Shown: positions 7,462-14,919 of the stretch, in pieces
How the letters are laid out: the number at the start of each line of letters is the position of its first letter
Numbering within the stretch: the stretch's first letter is position 1
From: Candidatus Eiseniibacteriota bacterium
GTDB taxonomy: Bacteria > Eisenbacteria > RBG-16-71-46 > CAIMUX01 > WJJG01
Reading direction: 5' to 3'
Length of the DNA: 24,447 nucleotides
Assembly: GCA_016867695.1 (NCBI GenBank)
Contig: VGIY01000005.1
Coordinates: 1 to 24,447 of the forward strand
The notes under the pieces: generated by a model
Told to the model about the DNA's origin: nothing
Database searches by the model: none
Seen by the model: the letters and a program-made list of their open reading frames with translations, nothing else
Program-made: the position numbers and the translations under genes

Positions 7462-8531
7462 ATCGAGTCCATAGGTCGGATCGGCCCGGAGGGAGGCGCG
7501 GAGGGCGGCGCTCCGGCTCCCGCGACCGGGCGGAAGGACGCCCAGCGCAGGCTCCGTCGCGCCGTCCGAGCGATGCCGGGGCGGCGCCCGGGACCGCGGC
7601 GCCCGAGGGACCTTTCGTCCACGTCGCCTTTCGCGGCGGCCGCCGCGAAGCCTGCCTCAATCCCGAGCACCTCGTACTTCGCTGCGGCGACCACGTGCTG
7701 GTCGAGGCGGAGCGCGGCTACGATCTCGGACGGGTGACCGTCTGCGAGGGGGGCGACCTGAGGCGCCGGCGCAAGCAGCCGGTGCAGGCGATCGTGCGCC
7801 TGGCCACGCCGGAAGAGATCGAGCGCCTGCGAGCCCTGGCCGCCGAGGATCGGACGGCCTTCGAGACCTGCCGCGAGCGCGCCGCCCACTTCAGCCTGGA
7901 GATGAAGATCATCGACGCCGAGACGCAGTTCGACCGCAATCGCATCACCTTCTACTTCACCGCCGATCGCCGGGTCGACTTCCGCGAGCTGGTGCGGGAT
8001 CTGGCCGGCACCTTCCGCACGCGCATCGAGCTCCGCCAGGTGGGCGCGCGCGACGCGGCGCGCCGCTGCGACGGCGTCGGGCCCTGCGGACGATCCCTCT
8101 GCTGCACCGGGTTCTTGTTCGAATTCGATCCGGTGACGCTGAAGATGGCCAAGGAGCAGAACCTGCCGCTCAATCCCGCCAAGATCTCGGGCAGCTGCGG
8201 GCGGCTGATGTGCTGCCTCAACTACGAGGCGAGCTCCTATCAGGACGCCCGGCGGGCGGCGCCGGCGCCCGGCTCGCGCTGGATCCTGGACGGCCAGCTC
8301 CACACGGTGGGCCGGTTCGACGTCGGCCGCTACCGGGTCACGCTCGAGGACGCCCGGGGGGAACGCCGGCAGATCGGCCTGGACGCCTTCCTCGAAGAGG
8401 CGCAGCCCGCCCCGGCGGCCGAGGAGGAGGCTGCCCGGGTGCACGAGGAAGAGACCGCCCGTGCGGACGGGGAAGCTGCCCGCGCGGACGAAGAAGCCGA
8501 GCAGCCCTCCCCGGGCGAGCGGCGGGCATGA
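7458..8531 (+). CDS. ricT: PSP1-domain protein RicT (YaaT)
   Basis: PSP1 family protein of 357 aa. In Bacillus the homologue RicT works with RicA and RicF as an iron-sulfur complex affecting mRNA maturation by RNase Y. The first ~50 residues are a basic low-complexity stretch (RPGGRRGGRRSGSRDRAEG). The PSP1 core spans about 55-265: the FYFTADRRVDFRELVRDLA motif, then IELRQVGARDAARRCDG. The full cysteine set is present: C204, C210, C215, C216, C247, C252 and C253, the last five within CGRSLCC and CGRLMCC. The C-terminal ~45 residues are an acidic E/A repeat tail not usual for the family. The ATG at 7458 overlaps the holB stop. No RicA or RicF homologue is in the window, so the Bacillus role may not carry over directly. 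Confidence 0.92.
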   Translation: MNRVHRSDRPGGRRGGRRSGSRDRAEGRPAQAPSRRPSDAGAAPGTAAPEGPFVHVAFRGGRREACLNPEHLVLRCGDHVLVEAERGYDLGRVTVCEGGDLRRRRKQPVQAIVRLATPEEIERLRALAAEDRTAFETCRERAAHFSLEMKIIDAETQFDRNRITFYFTADRRVDFRELVRDLAGTFRTRIELRQVGARDAARRCDGVGPCGRSLCCTGFLFEFDPVTLKMAKEQNLPLNPAKISGSCGRLMCCLNYEASSYQDARRAAPAPGSRWILDGQLHTVGRFDVGRYRVTLEDARGERRQIGLDAFLEEAQPAPAAEEEAARVHEEETARADGEAARADEEAEQPSPGERRA

Positions 8532-9349
8532 TCGACACGCACGCACACCTGCACCTGCCAGACTTCGACGGCGACCGCGACAGGGTCATCGCCCGCGCCT
8601 TCGCCCTGGGGCTTGACGCCCTGATCGAGATCAACATCAGCGCCGGCGGATGGCCGGCGGTCAAGCGCCTGGCGGAGGCCGACGCGCGCATCCACGCGAC
8701 GCTGGGCATCCATCCCCACGAGGCGGGGCCCGAGGCGTTGCGGGCGCTGGCCGGGTTGGAGGGGGAACTGGCCAGCGAGCGCGTCGTCGCCGTCGGCGAG
8801 ACGGGTCTCGACGCCGCGCGGGGCCGGGCCCCGCGCGAGGAGCAGGTGGCCCTCTGCGCGGCGCACATCGGCCTGGCCCGCGAAGCGCGCCTGCCGCTCG
8901 TCCTGCACTGCCGCGAGGCCTTCCCCGAGCTGCTGCGGCTGCTGGACCTCGAGGGGCGCGGCGCCGTCCGCGGCGTCTTCCACTGCTTCTCGGGAGGCGC
9001 CGGGGAGGCCCGGGAGATCGCCGCGCGCGGCTTCCACATGGGCTTCGGGGGGGGCGTGACCTACGCGCCCGAGCGCTGGCGGCCGGTGCTCGCCGCCGTG
9101 CCCGCCGGCCGGCTGCTCCTGGAGACCGACGCGCCCTTCCTTCGTCCTGCCCCCGACCGGCGGGGGCGCAACGAGCCCGCCTTCCTCTTCCGCACCGCGG
9201 CCGCGATCGCGCGCCTCCTGGGCCTCTCCGAGGAAGAGACGGAGGCCCGCGCGGACGCCAACGCGGCCGACCTCTTCGGGCCGAGCGTCATCCGGCGCTC
9301 CCCTCCTGCGCCCGCCGACTCGCCGGACGGGGGGGCGGCCTCGCCATGA
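8528..9349 (+). CDS. tatD: TatD-family metal-dependent hydrolase
   Basis: TatD-type TIM-barrel metallohydrolase, cytoplasmic, 273 aa. Family members are 3'-5' exonucleases or D-aminoacyl/phosphodiester hydrolases. Metal ligands are visible in order: H5 and H7 in MIDTHAHLH, E91 in VGETGLD, H127 in LVLHCRE, H152 in FHCFSGG and D201 in LETDAPFL. The NEPAFL motif near the end (usual form NEP) is also there. After GLD the family commonly has two aromatic residues; here it reads AARG. The tail is Pro/Ser-rich. The ATG at 8528 overlaps the ricT stop as ATGA, and the stop overlaps the rsmA start. Its place between ricT and rsmA matches Firmicutes yabD. The exact substrate cannot be told. Confidence 0.93.
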   Translation: MIDTHAHLHLPDFDGDRDRVIARAFALGLDALIEINISAGGWPAVKRLAEADARIHATLGIHPHEAGPEALRALAGLEGELASERVVAVGETGLDAARGRAPREEQVALCAAHIGLAREARLPLVLHCREAFPELLRLLDLEGRGAVRGVFHCFSGGAGEAREIAARGFHMGFGGGVTYAPERWRPVLAAVPAGRLLLETDAPFLRPAPDRRGRNEPAFLFRTAAAIARLLGLSEEETEARADANAADLFGPSVIRRSPPAPADSPDGGAASP

Positions 9350-10242
9350 GCGGCGGGCCCGCCCGCCCGGCGGGGGAGGCGCAGCCCCTTCCGCGCGGCA
9401 CCCGGGCCTGGCTGCGCGCGGCGGGCATCCGCCCGCGGCGAGCCTGGGGTCAGAACTTCCTGGTCAACGCGCGCGTCGCCGAGCGGATCATTGACGGCTG
9501 GGAGATCGCTCCGGGAACCGAGGTCGTCGAGATCGGCGCGGGGGCGGGGTCGCTCACACTGCCGCTGCTCGCCCGCGGGCTGCCGGTCGTCGCCGTCGAG
9601 CGGGACCCGGCGCTGTGCGACCTGCTGCGGGCGCGCGCTACCGTCGAGTGCCCGGGGGCGACGCTCGAGCTGCGCGAGGCCGACATCCTCGCTCTCGACC
9701 CGGCGAGCCTCGGTGGCGGGGCGGCCCGCGGAGCCCGGGTGCTCGTGGGGAACCTTCCCTACGCGCTGACGACGGCGATCCTCCTCTGGGCGGGGCGGCA
9801 CAGGGAGGCGTTCCTCTGGTCCGCCTTCATGGTCCAGCGCGAGTACGGCGAGCGGCTGCTGGCCGAGCCGGGCGGCGCGGCCTACGGCTCGCTCAGCGTC
9901 TGGGCCCGCATCCGTTACGCGTTGAACAGGGAGATTCTCGTCAGGCCCGCCAGCTTCTGGCCGATCCCCAAGGTGGACTCGCTCGTCGTGCGCCTGACGC
10001 CGCTGCCCGCTCCTCCGGTGGAGGTCCCGACACTGGAGCTCCTGGAGCGCGTCGTGCGGGCCGCCTTCTCGGAGCGGCGCAAGATGCTGGCCCAGCCGCT
10101 GGCGCGGGCGCTGTCGCTGCCGCGCGAGCGGGTCGAGCGGGCCCTGAGGATCAGCGGCGTCGACCCGCGCAAGCGCGCCGAGGCCTGCGGGCTGGAGGAC
10201 TTCGCCGCCCTGACCAGGGCGCTGGCCGACGACCTCGGCTGA
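9346..10242 (+). CDS. rsmA: 16S rRNA dimethyladenosine transferase RsmA (KsgA)
   Basis: Dimethylates two adjacent adenosines near the 3' end of 16S rRNA using S-adenosylmethionine, late in 30S assembly. The protein is 298 aa, slightly longer than E. coli KsgA (273) because of ~20 extra N-terminal residues. Motifs: WGQNFLVN at 34-41, SAM-binding VEIGAGAGSLT at 61-71, acidic VERDPAL, catalytic NLPY at 136-139, and the C-terminal AFSERRKML stretch of the family. The ATG at 9346 overlaps the tatD stop. It is the last gene of the overlapping chain: a 195-base gap with its own promoter follows. Confidence 0.95.
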   Translation: MSGGPARPAGEAQPLPRGTRAWLRAAGIRPRRAWGQNFLVNARVAERIIDGWEIAPGTEVVEIGAGAGSLTLPLLARGLPVVAVERDPALCDLLRARATVECPGATLELREADILALDPASLGGGAARGARVLVGNLPYALTTAILLWAGRHREAFLWSAFMVQREYGERLLAEPGGAAYGSLSVWARIRYALNREILVRPASFWPIPKVDSLVVRLTPLPAPPVEVPTLELLERVVRAAFSERRKMLAQPLARALSLPRERVERALRISGVDPRKRAEACGLEDFAALTRALADDLG

Positions 10243-10358
10243 AGCCGGGATCGTGCCGGGCGGGACGGGGCGGCTCGCCCGCGTTGCCGGGAGCGGCCGC
10301 CGAAACCGGACCGGCCGTCGAGCCCCGAGCGGCGGGCGTGTCGCCCGGCCGGGGCGCG

Positions 10359-10367
10359 TGCTACGAT
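10359..10367 (+). promoter_or_regulatory. Extended -10 promoter candidate before the nucleotidylyltransferase
   Basis: TGCTACGAT at 10359-10367 is an extended -10 element (TGn followed by TACGAT, 4 of 6 to TATAAT). There is no good -35 box at 16-18 bases; the best hexamer (TGTCGC, 10339-10344) is weak. It lies in the only gap above 100 bases between rsmA and the next gene and would start transcription near 10374, about 65 bases ahead of the ATG at 10438. The rest of 10243-10437 is featureless G+C-rich DNA. Confidence 0.4.
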
Positions 10368-10437
10368 GCCGCGCGGCCCGCGAGGGGGCGCGCGGGGCGG
10401 GCGAAGGAAGGCAGCGGGGACGGAAAGACGGGGGGCG

Positions 10438-11214
10438 ATGGCCATGGATCTGCTCGGCGTGGTTCTGGCGGGCGGGCTGGGTTCGCGACTGAGCCCGCTG
10501 ACCAAGGTGACCAACAAGCACCTCCTGCCGGTCTACGATCGCCCGATGATCTACTACCCGATCACCACCCTGACCCGGGCTGGCGTGCGCGACATCCTGC
10601 TCGTCACCGGCGGCAACAACGCCGGGGACTTCCTGCGATTGCTCGGCAACGGCAGGGAGTTCGGCCTCACGCACATCGACTACGCCTACCAGGAGGGCGA
10701 GGGGGGCATCGCCGCCGCCCTCTCCCTCGCCCGCCATCACGCCAGGGGCAAGGGACTGGTCGTCATCCTTGGCGACAACATCATCGAGGACGACATCGAG
10801 GCCCACGTCGAGGCCTTTCGCCGCCAGGGGCGCGGGGCGAAGATCCTGCTCAAGGAGGTCGACGATCCGGAGCGCTTCGGCGTCGCCGAGCTGTCGGGCG
10901 ATCGGGTGGTCGGCATCGAGGAGAAGCCGGCGCGGCCGCGGACGCGCTACGCCGTGACCGGCATCTACATGTACGACGACAAGGTCTTCGAGATCATCGC
11001 CGGCCTGAAGCCCTCGGCCCGCGGAGAGCTCGAGATCACCGACGTCAACAACGCCTACATCGCGCGGGGCGAGCTGACCTTCGACTTCCTCCAGGGCTGG
11101 TGGACCGACGCGGGGACGTTCGAGTCGCTGCTGCGCGCCAACCTGCTGGCCGCGCACAAGCGCTCGGACGCGAGACCGCGGGACGAGGGGGCTGCCGATC
11201 CCGGCCTACGGTGA
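10438..11214 (+). CDS. Sugar-1-phosphate nucleotidylyltransferase (RmlA-like, short form)
   Basis: Probably makes an activated sugar such as dTDP-glucose from glucose-1-phosphate and dTTP. Clear RmlA-type features: nucleotide-binding GVVLAGGLGSRLSPLT, the lysine motif NKHLLPVYDRPMIYYPI, then LVVILGDNII (metal/substrate region), VEEKP-like GIEEKPARPRTRYAV, and ELEITDVNNAYI with GWWTDAGTFESL near the end. At 258 aa it lacks the C-terminal extension of classical RmlA (~290 aa), like stand-alone short forms. The ATG at 10438 or the one at 10444 may be used; GGGGGG at 10431-10436 suits the second better. The frame is open to 10366, but that extension overlaps the promoter and looks non-coding. No rmlBCD or glycosyltransferase is nearby. 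Its stop shares one base with the barrel gene start. The sugar specificity is an inference. Confidence 0.88.
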   Translation: MAMDLLGVVLAGGLGSRLSPLTKVTNKHLLPVYDRPMIYYPITTLTRAGVRDILLVTGGNNAGDFLRLLGNGREFGLTHIDYAYQEGEGGIAAALSLARHHARGKGLVVILGDNIIEDDIEAHVEAFRRQGRGAKILLKEVDDPERFGVAELSGDRVVGIEEKPARPRTRYAVTGIYMYDDKVFEIIAGLKPSARGELEITDVNNAYIARGELTFDFLQGWWTDAGTFESLLRANLLAAHKRSDARPRDEGAADPGLR

Positions 11215-13115
11215 TGAGCGCGTCCACTCACGAGCTCGGGCGCCGTCGGCGCCTTCGCGCGGCGGCGGGGCTGCTGCTCGCCCTGGCCGCGGCGGCGCCG
11301 GCGCCCCCCGGGGCGCAGGGCCTCATGGCCGGCTGGGGCATCGCCCCCCGCTACGAGTCGCTCTTCGAGGTGCGGCGCCGGGAGACCCGCTGGGATCAGA
11401 CGCTCAAGGTCGACCGCTCCGATCCCCGCCTGGCCGATCTCTCCGGATCGCTGCGCATCGCCTCGCGGCAGGACGAGGCGCGCAACGACTTCGAGGAGTC
11501 GGACAACGTCTTCAGGCTCGAGGGAGGCCGGGAGACGGGGCTGGGCCGGCTCACCCTGCAGGGCCAGACGCAGCGCAACTGGCGCGAGGACAAGTACTCG
11601 CTGACCGTGCGCGACAACGATCAGCTGCGCCTCTCGCAGCTCGTGCCCCTGCTGTCGGGACCAGGAACGCAGGTCTCGCTCAGCGGCGGCGGGGGGTGGC
11701 TGCAGGAGCGCCAGGTCAGCGAGAACCGGCGCGGGAACCGGACGACGCGCAACGACACCGAGTCCTCCGGCTGGCAGGGGGATCTGGGGCTGACCACGCG
11801 CTGGGAGCCGCGCCAGGCGCTGCGCGTCACCGGCACCGCGGGTTGGGACGGCGCCCGCCAGCCGGCCCTGACGCGGGTCACCGAGGAGGGGGTCGACTCG
11901 CTGCTGGCGACCTCCGATCGCTCGCGCACGCTGACCCTGCGCTCGGACGCCGAGTGGACCGGCTGGACCGCGCTCAAGCTGAATCTGCAGGCGCGCTACA
12001 CGAACGACCTCTCCCGCTTCTATCAGGCCAGTGTCCAGACGCAGGAGACGAAGCGCTCGCTCAAGCGGGGCCTCACCCTGGCGCTGGGCGGCGACCCGCT
12101 GAGCGGAATCGGTTACGAGGTCCAGCTGAGCACCGACCAGGACGACTACGACTACGAGGTTCAGCGCAACGACAGGCTGGCCGCGGCGGACGCGCTGCGG
12201 ATGCGGACCCACTACGCCCTGGGACTGCCGCTGCTGCGCGGCTCGACGCTGACCGCCGGAGCCCGCGCCAGCAACCGCCGCGCCGCGCGCGAGAACACCA
12301 CCGCCTACGACACCCGCGAGCGCGGCGTCGAGGCGGGGCTGACCCGTCCGCTGGGGACGCGGCTCGAGCTGGCGGCCAGCATCGAGAACGAGCTGCAGCA
12401 GGACTTCTACGACGACGGCAAGCTGGATCGGGACCGGCTGCGGCTGGAGAGCTCGCTGGGGTTGACCTACCGGCCCTCGCCGCGCCTGCTGGCGCGCGGC
12501 AGCTACACAGCCCGCCAGTCGGAGATCATCAACATCCGCCGCCAGCGGGCGACGCAGAACCAGATCAACGAGGACTACCGGATCACCGCCGACTACCAGG
12601 CGCTGCTGCCGGCCGCCATCAGCATCAGGCAGAGCTTCCAGGTGAGCGCCGACTACACCTACTTCGTCTTCGACGAGGAGCAGAACAAGCTGACCCGCAC
12701 GAACCGGGTCACGAGCAAGCTCACCGTGCCGCTCTGGACCGAGTCGCTGATCTATCTCGAGCACATCTACAACCGCTCCGACACGGGGGCCTATGTCTAC
12801 TCGCCCCGCGACGGGGGGCGCGCCTACGGGCGCGCCAGCGCGTCGCTGCGCCAATACCTGAAGGCGGAGGTGAAGACGGTGCTGGCCGGCCTCCTGCGCC
12901 TGCGGGCGGAGGAGGTCGTGGACATCAACACGCGCCGCGACCTGGCCCGCGGCGTGACGACGCGGCGGGACAAGCGCACCTTCACCGGCGAGGCGGGGAT
13001 CGAGAGGATCTTCAGCAACGGCATGAGGGTCAACGCCACCTTCGCCCACACCATGAGCACGCAGGAAGATGACTTCTGGAACATTCAGGCGACTCTGGTC
13101 AAGACGTTCCGCTAG
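11214..13115 (+). CDS. Predicted outer-membrane beta-barrel protein, unknown function
   Basis: A 633-residue protein that I do not recognise by name. It begins with a signal peptide (Arg-rich, then a Leu/Ala core at about 17-28, cleavage likely near GAQG at 36). The mature part is almost entirely alternating polar/hydrophobic strands with short turns, e.g. GLGRLTLQGQTQRNWRED and KLNLQARYTNDLSRFYQ, with many Arg, Gln, Thr and Tyr and no long hydrophobic segment. This is what a large outer-membrane barrel looks like. The end (NIQATLVKTFR) is barrel-like although the last residue is Arg, not Phe. The ATG at 11214 shares its A with the upstream TGA (TGATG), so coupling is likely. The neighbours are two lipoproteins downstream. 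No plug, TonB box or POTRA domain is evident. The function could be transport, secretion or adhesion. Confidence 0.8.
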   Translation: MSASTHELGRRRRLRAAAGLLLALAAAAPAPPGAQGLMAGWGIAPRYESLFEVRRRETRWDQTLKVDRSDPRLADLSGSLRIASRQDEARNDFEESDNVFRLEGGRETGLGRLTLQGQTQRNWREDKYSLTVRDNDQLRLSQLVPLLSGPGTQVSLSGGGGWLQERQVSENRRGNRTTRNDTESSGWQGDLGLTTRWEPRQALRVTGTAGWDGARQPALTRVTEEGVDSLLATSDRSRTLTLRSDAEWTGWTALKLNLQARYTNDLSRFYQASVQTQETKRSLKRGLTLALGGDPLSGIGYEVQLSTDQDDYDYEVQRNDRLAAADALRMRTHYALGLPLLRGSTLTAGARASNRRAARENTTAYDTRERGVEAGLTRPLGTRLELAASIENELQQDFYDDGKLDRDRLRLESSLGLTYRPSPRLLARGSYTARQSEIINIRRQRATQNQINEDYRITADYQALLPAAISIRQSFQVSADYTYFVFDEEQNKLTRTNRVTSKLTVPLWTESLIYLEHIYNRSDTGAYVYSPRDGGRAYGRASASLRQYLKAEVKTVLAGLLRLRAEEVVDINTRRDLARGVTTRRDKRTFTGEAGIERIFSNGMRVNATFAHTMSTQEDDFWNIQATLVKTFR

Positions 13116-13686
13116 GGGCGCGGCGGCGGCGGGGCTGGTCCTGCTGCTGGCGGCGGCCGGCTGCCTGTTCCAGCCGCGGACGCCCGAGAAGCCGGGCGAT
13201 GGGCCGCAGATCGTCTGGGTGCCTCCGGTGACCCTCGGCAACGCGCTGGGCAACATGAAGCGCGCGCTGGAGAGCAAGCAGTTCTTCAACTACGGGCGCT
13301 CGTTCGACGCCGGCGGGTTCGAGATGGTCCTCGACCAGGGCGACGAGGCGGAGTTGGGGCAGAACGAGTTCGAGGAGTGGAGCGCCTCCGCGGAGGAGCA
13401 GCGCATGGCCGGCATCCTCGCCTCGACGGCGGCCACGGTGACCGTCCACTGGGCGCCCCGGGACTCGATCCAGGAGTCGGCCGACGTGCGCTGGTACGAC
13501 GACCTGAGCTACCGGCTCTCCTTCCGCGGCCCCCTGGGGGCGGTGGAGTACTCGGGACTCGTCGACCTCTACTTCCGGGACGACGGCACCGGGCAGTGGT
13601 ACATCATCCGCTGGGAAGACCGCCGGGACGGGTCGAGCAACCGCACCTGGGGATGGCTTCGGGCGCGAAATGCGGTAGAATTCTAG
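13069..13686 (+). CDS. Lipoprotein with possible NTF2-like domain (paralogue 1)
   Basis: A 205-residue predicted lipoprotein. A basic start (RRLWSRRSARG) precedes a hydrophobic core and the lipobox AAAGC, with the lipidated Cys at 32. The mature protein has an early helix (LGNALGNMKRALESKQFFNY), then alternating strands ending in QWYIIRWEDRRDGSS. The order helix, strands, closing W-x-I-x-x-WED resembles small NTF2-like domains and matches the next lipoprotein gene. The ATG at 13069 lies 47 bases inside the barrel gene; it is the only plausible start, since the stop of the barrel gene falls within the signal peptide coding region. No function is recognised. A role together with the barrel is inferred from the overlap alone. 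Confidence 0.82.
   Translation: MTSGTFRRLWSRRSARGAAAAGLVLLLAAAGCLFQPRTPEKPGDGPQIVWVPPVTLGNALGNMKRALESKQFFNYGRSFDAGGFEMVLDQGDEAELGQNEFEEWSASAEEQRMAGILASTAATVTVHWAPRDSIQESADVRWYDDLSYRLSFRGPLGAVEYSGLVDLYFRDDGTGQWYIIRWEDRRDGSSNRTWGWLRARNAVEF
13653..13681 (+). promoter_or_regulatory. Possible promoter before the second lipoprotein
   Basis: ATGGCT (13653-13658, 3 of 6) and TAGAAT (13676-13681, 5 of 6) are 17 bases apart, at the very end of the first lipoprotein gene. The same TAGAAT hexamer forms the -10 box before secD. A transcript from here would have a leader of about 130 bases before the ATG at 13817. That leader contains CCGGCC (13690-13695) and GGCCGG (13713-13718), which could pair. Confidence 0.35.
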
Positions 13687-13816
13687 CGGCCGGCCCGCCT
13701 GGGCAGAAACCTGGCCGGTCCGGCGGGGTTCCACCGTCCGGGATCAAGGCCCGGCACGGGGCGGACGATAGAGGGGGCAGGGGACCCATCCGTAGACATC
13801 CGAGGAGAGGGCGGCG

Positions 13817-14398
13817 ATGAAGGCCAGACTCCACCCCGTGGCGCGCTGGGCGCCTCTGCTGTTGCTGCCGGCGCTGGCGGGCTGCCCGTTCATGCCGACG
13901 AAGAACGACAAGCCCCCCGATCCGGTCCCCGTCTTCCAGCCGCGCACGTCTCCCGAGAACCTGCTCGCCAATCTGAAGACCGCCTACAAGGAGAGGGCGG
14001 TGGCCGAGTACGAGAGCCTGTTGGCGCGCGACTTCACCTTCGTCCTCTCGCCCGAGGACGCCGGCCAGCCCGGGATGCCCGACGCCTGGGGGCGCAACAC
14101 GGAGATCACCGTCCACCAGAAGATGTTCGACGGCGATCTCGTGCAGAGCCTGTCGCTCGACTTCATGGCCGGCCAGCGGGTCTTCGATCCCGTCGACCAC
14201 TACTGGACGATCACGATCTCCAATGTCGACCTCTACCTGCGCGGGATGACTCCGGACCGCCCGACGCTGACCACCTATCGGGTGCAGGACGGCACCTCGC
14301 GGTTCTGGTTCCGGCAGAACTCCTGGAACGCGACGGGCACGAACGAGCCGGTCTGGACGATCGTCAAGTGGGAGGACTCGCCGATCGAGCAGGGTTGA
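13817..14398 (+). CDS. Lipoprotein with possible NTF2-like domain (paralogue 2)
   Basis: A 193-residue predicted lipoprotein with a textbook lipobox LAGC, Cys at 23. After a Pro-rich linker (DPVPVFQPRTSPENL) comes NLKTAYKERAVAEYESLLA, then DFTFVLSPEDAG, strand-rich sequence and the end VWTIVKWEDSP. The helix-then-DFxF pattern is typical of NTF2/SnoaL-like domains that bind small ligands or serve as structural modules. It resembles the preceding lipoprotein in order and in the closing W-x-I-x-x-WED; both also have FQPRT shortly after the lipidated Cys. The start is ATG 13817, with GAGGAGAGGG at 13801-13810 as ribosome binding site. The 130-base gap before it holds a possible promoter. The ligand and role are unknown. 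Confidence 0.87.
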   Translation: MKARLHPVARWAPLLLLPALAGCPFMPTKNDKPPDPVPVFQPRTSPENLLANLKTAYKERAVAEYESLLARDFTFVLSPEDAGQPGMPDAWGRNTEITVHQKMFDGDLVQSLSLDFMAGQRVFDPVDHYWTITISNVDLYLRGMTPDRPTLTTYRVQDGTSRFWFRQNSWNATGTNEPVWTIVKWEDSPIEQG

Positions 14399-14430
14399 CC
14401 CGCTCCCCCGGCGCTGCTACCTAGGGGGAC

Positions 14431-14913
14431 ATGGGACGCTCGCGCCGGACAGGGTCCTCTTCGCCCCGGCACCTCATCCCTCTGAGCGCGTTCCTGGCCC
14501 TGGTCGCCTTCGTGGCGATCCTGCTCCTCGTCGGGCCGAGCCGCCGCCCGGCGGAGCCCGTGGCGCCGCCCGCGTCCGGTGCCCCTGCGCCCCTCCCCGT
14601 CCCGGGGAGTCTCGACCGGCTAACCGAACTCCTCGCCCCGGCAGCGCACTGGCACCTGGCGCGGGCCGGGGTCCCGCCGCGATGGGAGGGGCGGATCGAG
14701 GGGGGGGAGACGCTGATCCACTGGAATGCCAGGATGTCGGCGGCGATCGAGGCGCTGGGGCTGGAAGTCCTCGATGCCCGGGAGGAGCTGCTGGAGCGCC
14801 GGGGGCGCCAGCCGATGCAGCGCCTCACGTTGCGGCTCGGCCTCGCGGGCGAAACGACGGCCGTCGTGCTCGTCGAGACGGCCCGCTCCGACGCGCTCCC
14901 CCCAGCCTTCTAA
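14431..14913 (+). CDS. Small membrane-anchored protein of unknown function
   Basis: A 160-residue protein that I do not recognise. A basic N-terminus is followed by one membrane segment (about 15-34, LIPLSAFLALVAFVAILLLV), a Pro/Ala-rich linker (about 36-58) and a ~100-residue domain, presumably periplasmic, containing HWNARMSAAIEALGLEVLDA and ending in strands (MQRLTLRLGLAGETTAVVLV). The ATG at 14431 has GGGGG at 14424-14428. It sits between the lipoprotein pair and secD. The site where yajC is often found in other bacteria is occupied by this gene, but the sequence is not YajC-like (YajC has a short basic tail, not a 100-residue domain). Its coding potential is supported by codon bias and the clean anchor. 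Confidence 0.72.
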   Translation: MGRSRRTGSSSPRHLIPLSAFLALVAFVAILLLVGPSRRPAEPVAPPASGAPAPLPVPGSLDRLTELLAPAAHWHLARAGVPPRWEGRIEGGETLIHWNARMSAAIEALGLEVLDAREELLERRGRQPMQRLTLRLGLAGETTAVVLVETARSDALPPAF

Positions 14914-14919
14914 TGAGCG

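Noticed and set aside
10366..10437. N-terminal extension of the nucleotidylyltransferase to the ATG at 10366.
   Set aside because: The extension is Arg/Gly-rich, overlaps the extended -10 element and precedes the universally placed first strand of the family by too much.
9615..11213. The plus frame continuous with the barrel gene extending upstream through rsmA and the nucleotidylyltransferase.
   Set aside because: That stretch is simply the absence of stops in G+C-rich DNA; two well-recognised genes in another frame occupy it, and the signal peptide fixes the start at 11214.
14395..14423. Possible promoter TTGACC, 17 bases, TACCTA before the small membrane protein.
   Set aside because: The -35 is good, but the -10 matches only 2 of 6 positions and transcription would start almost at the ATG.
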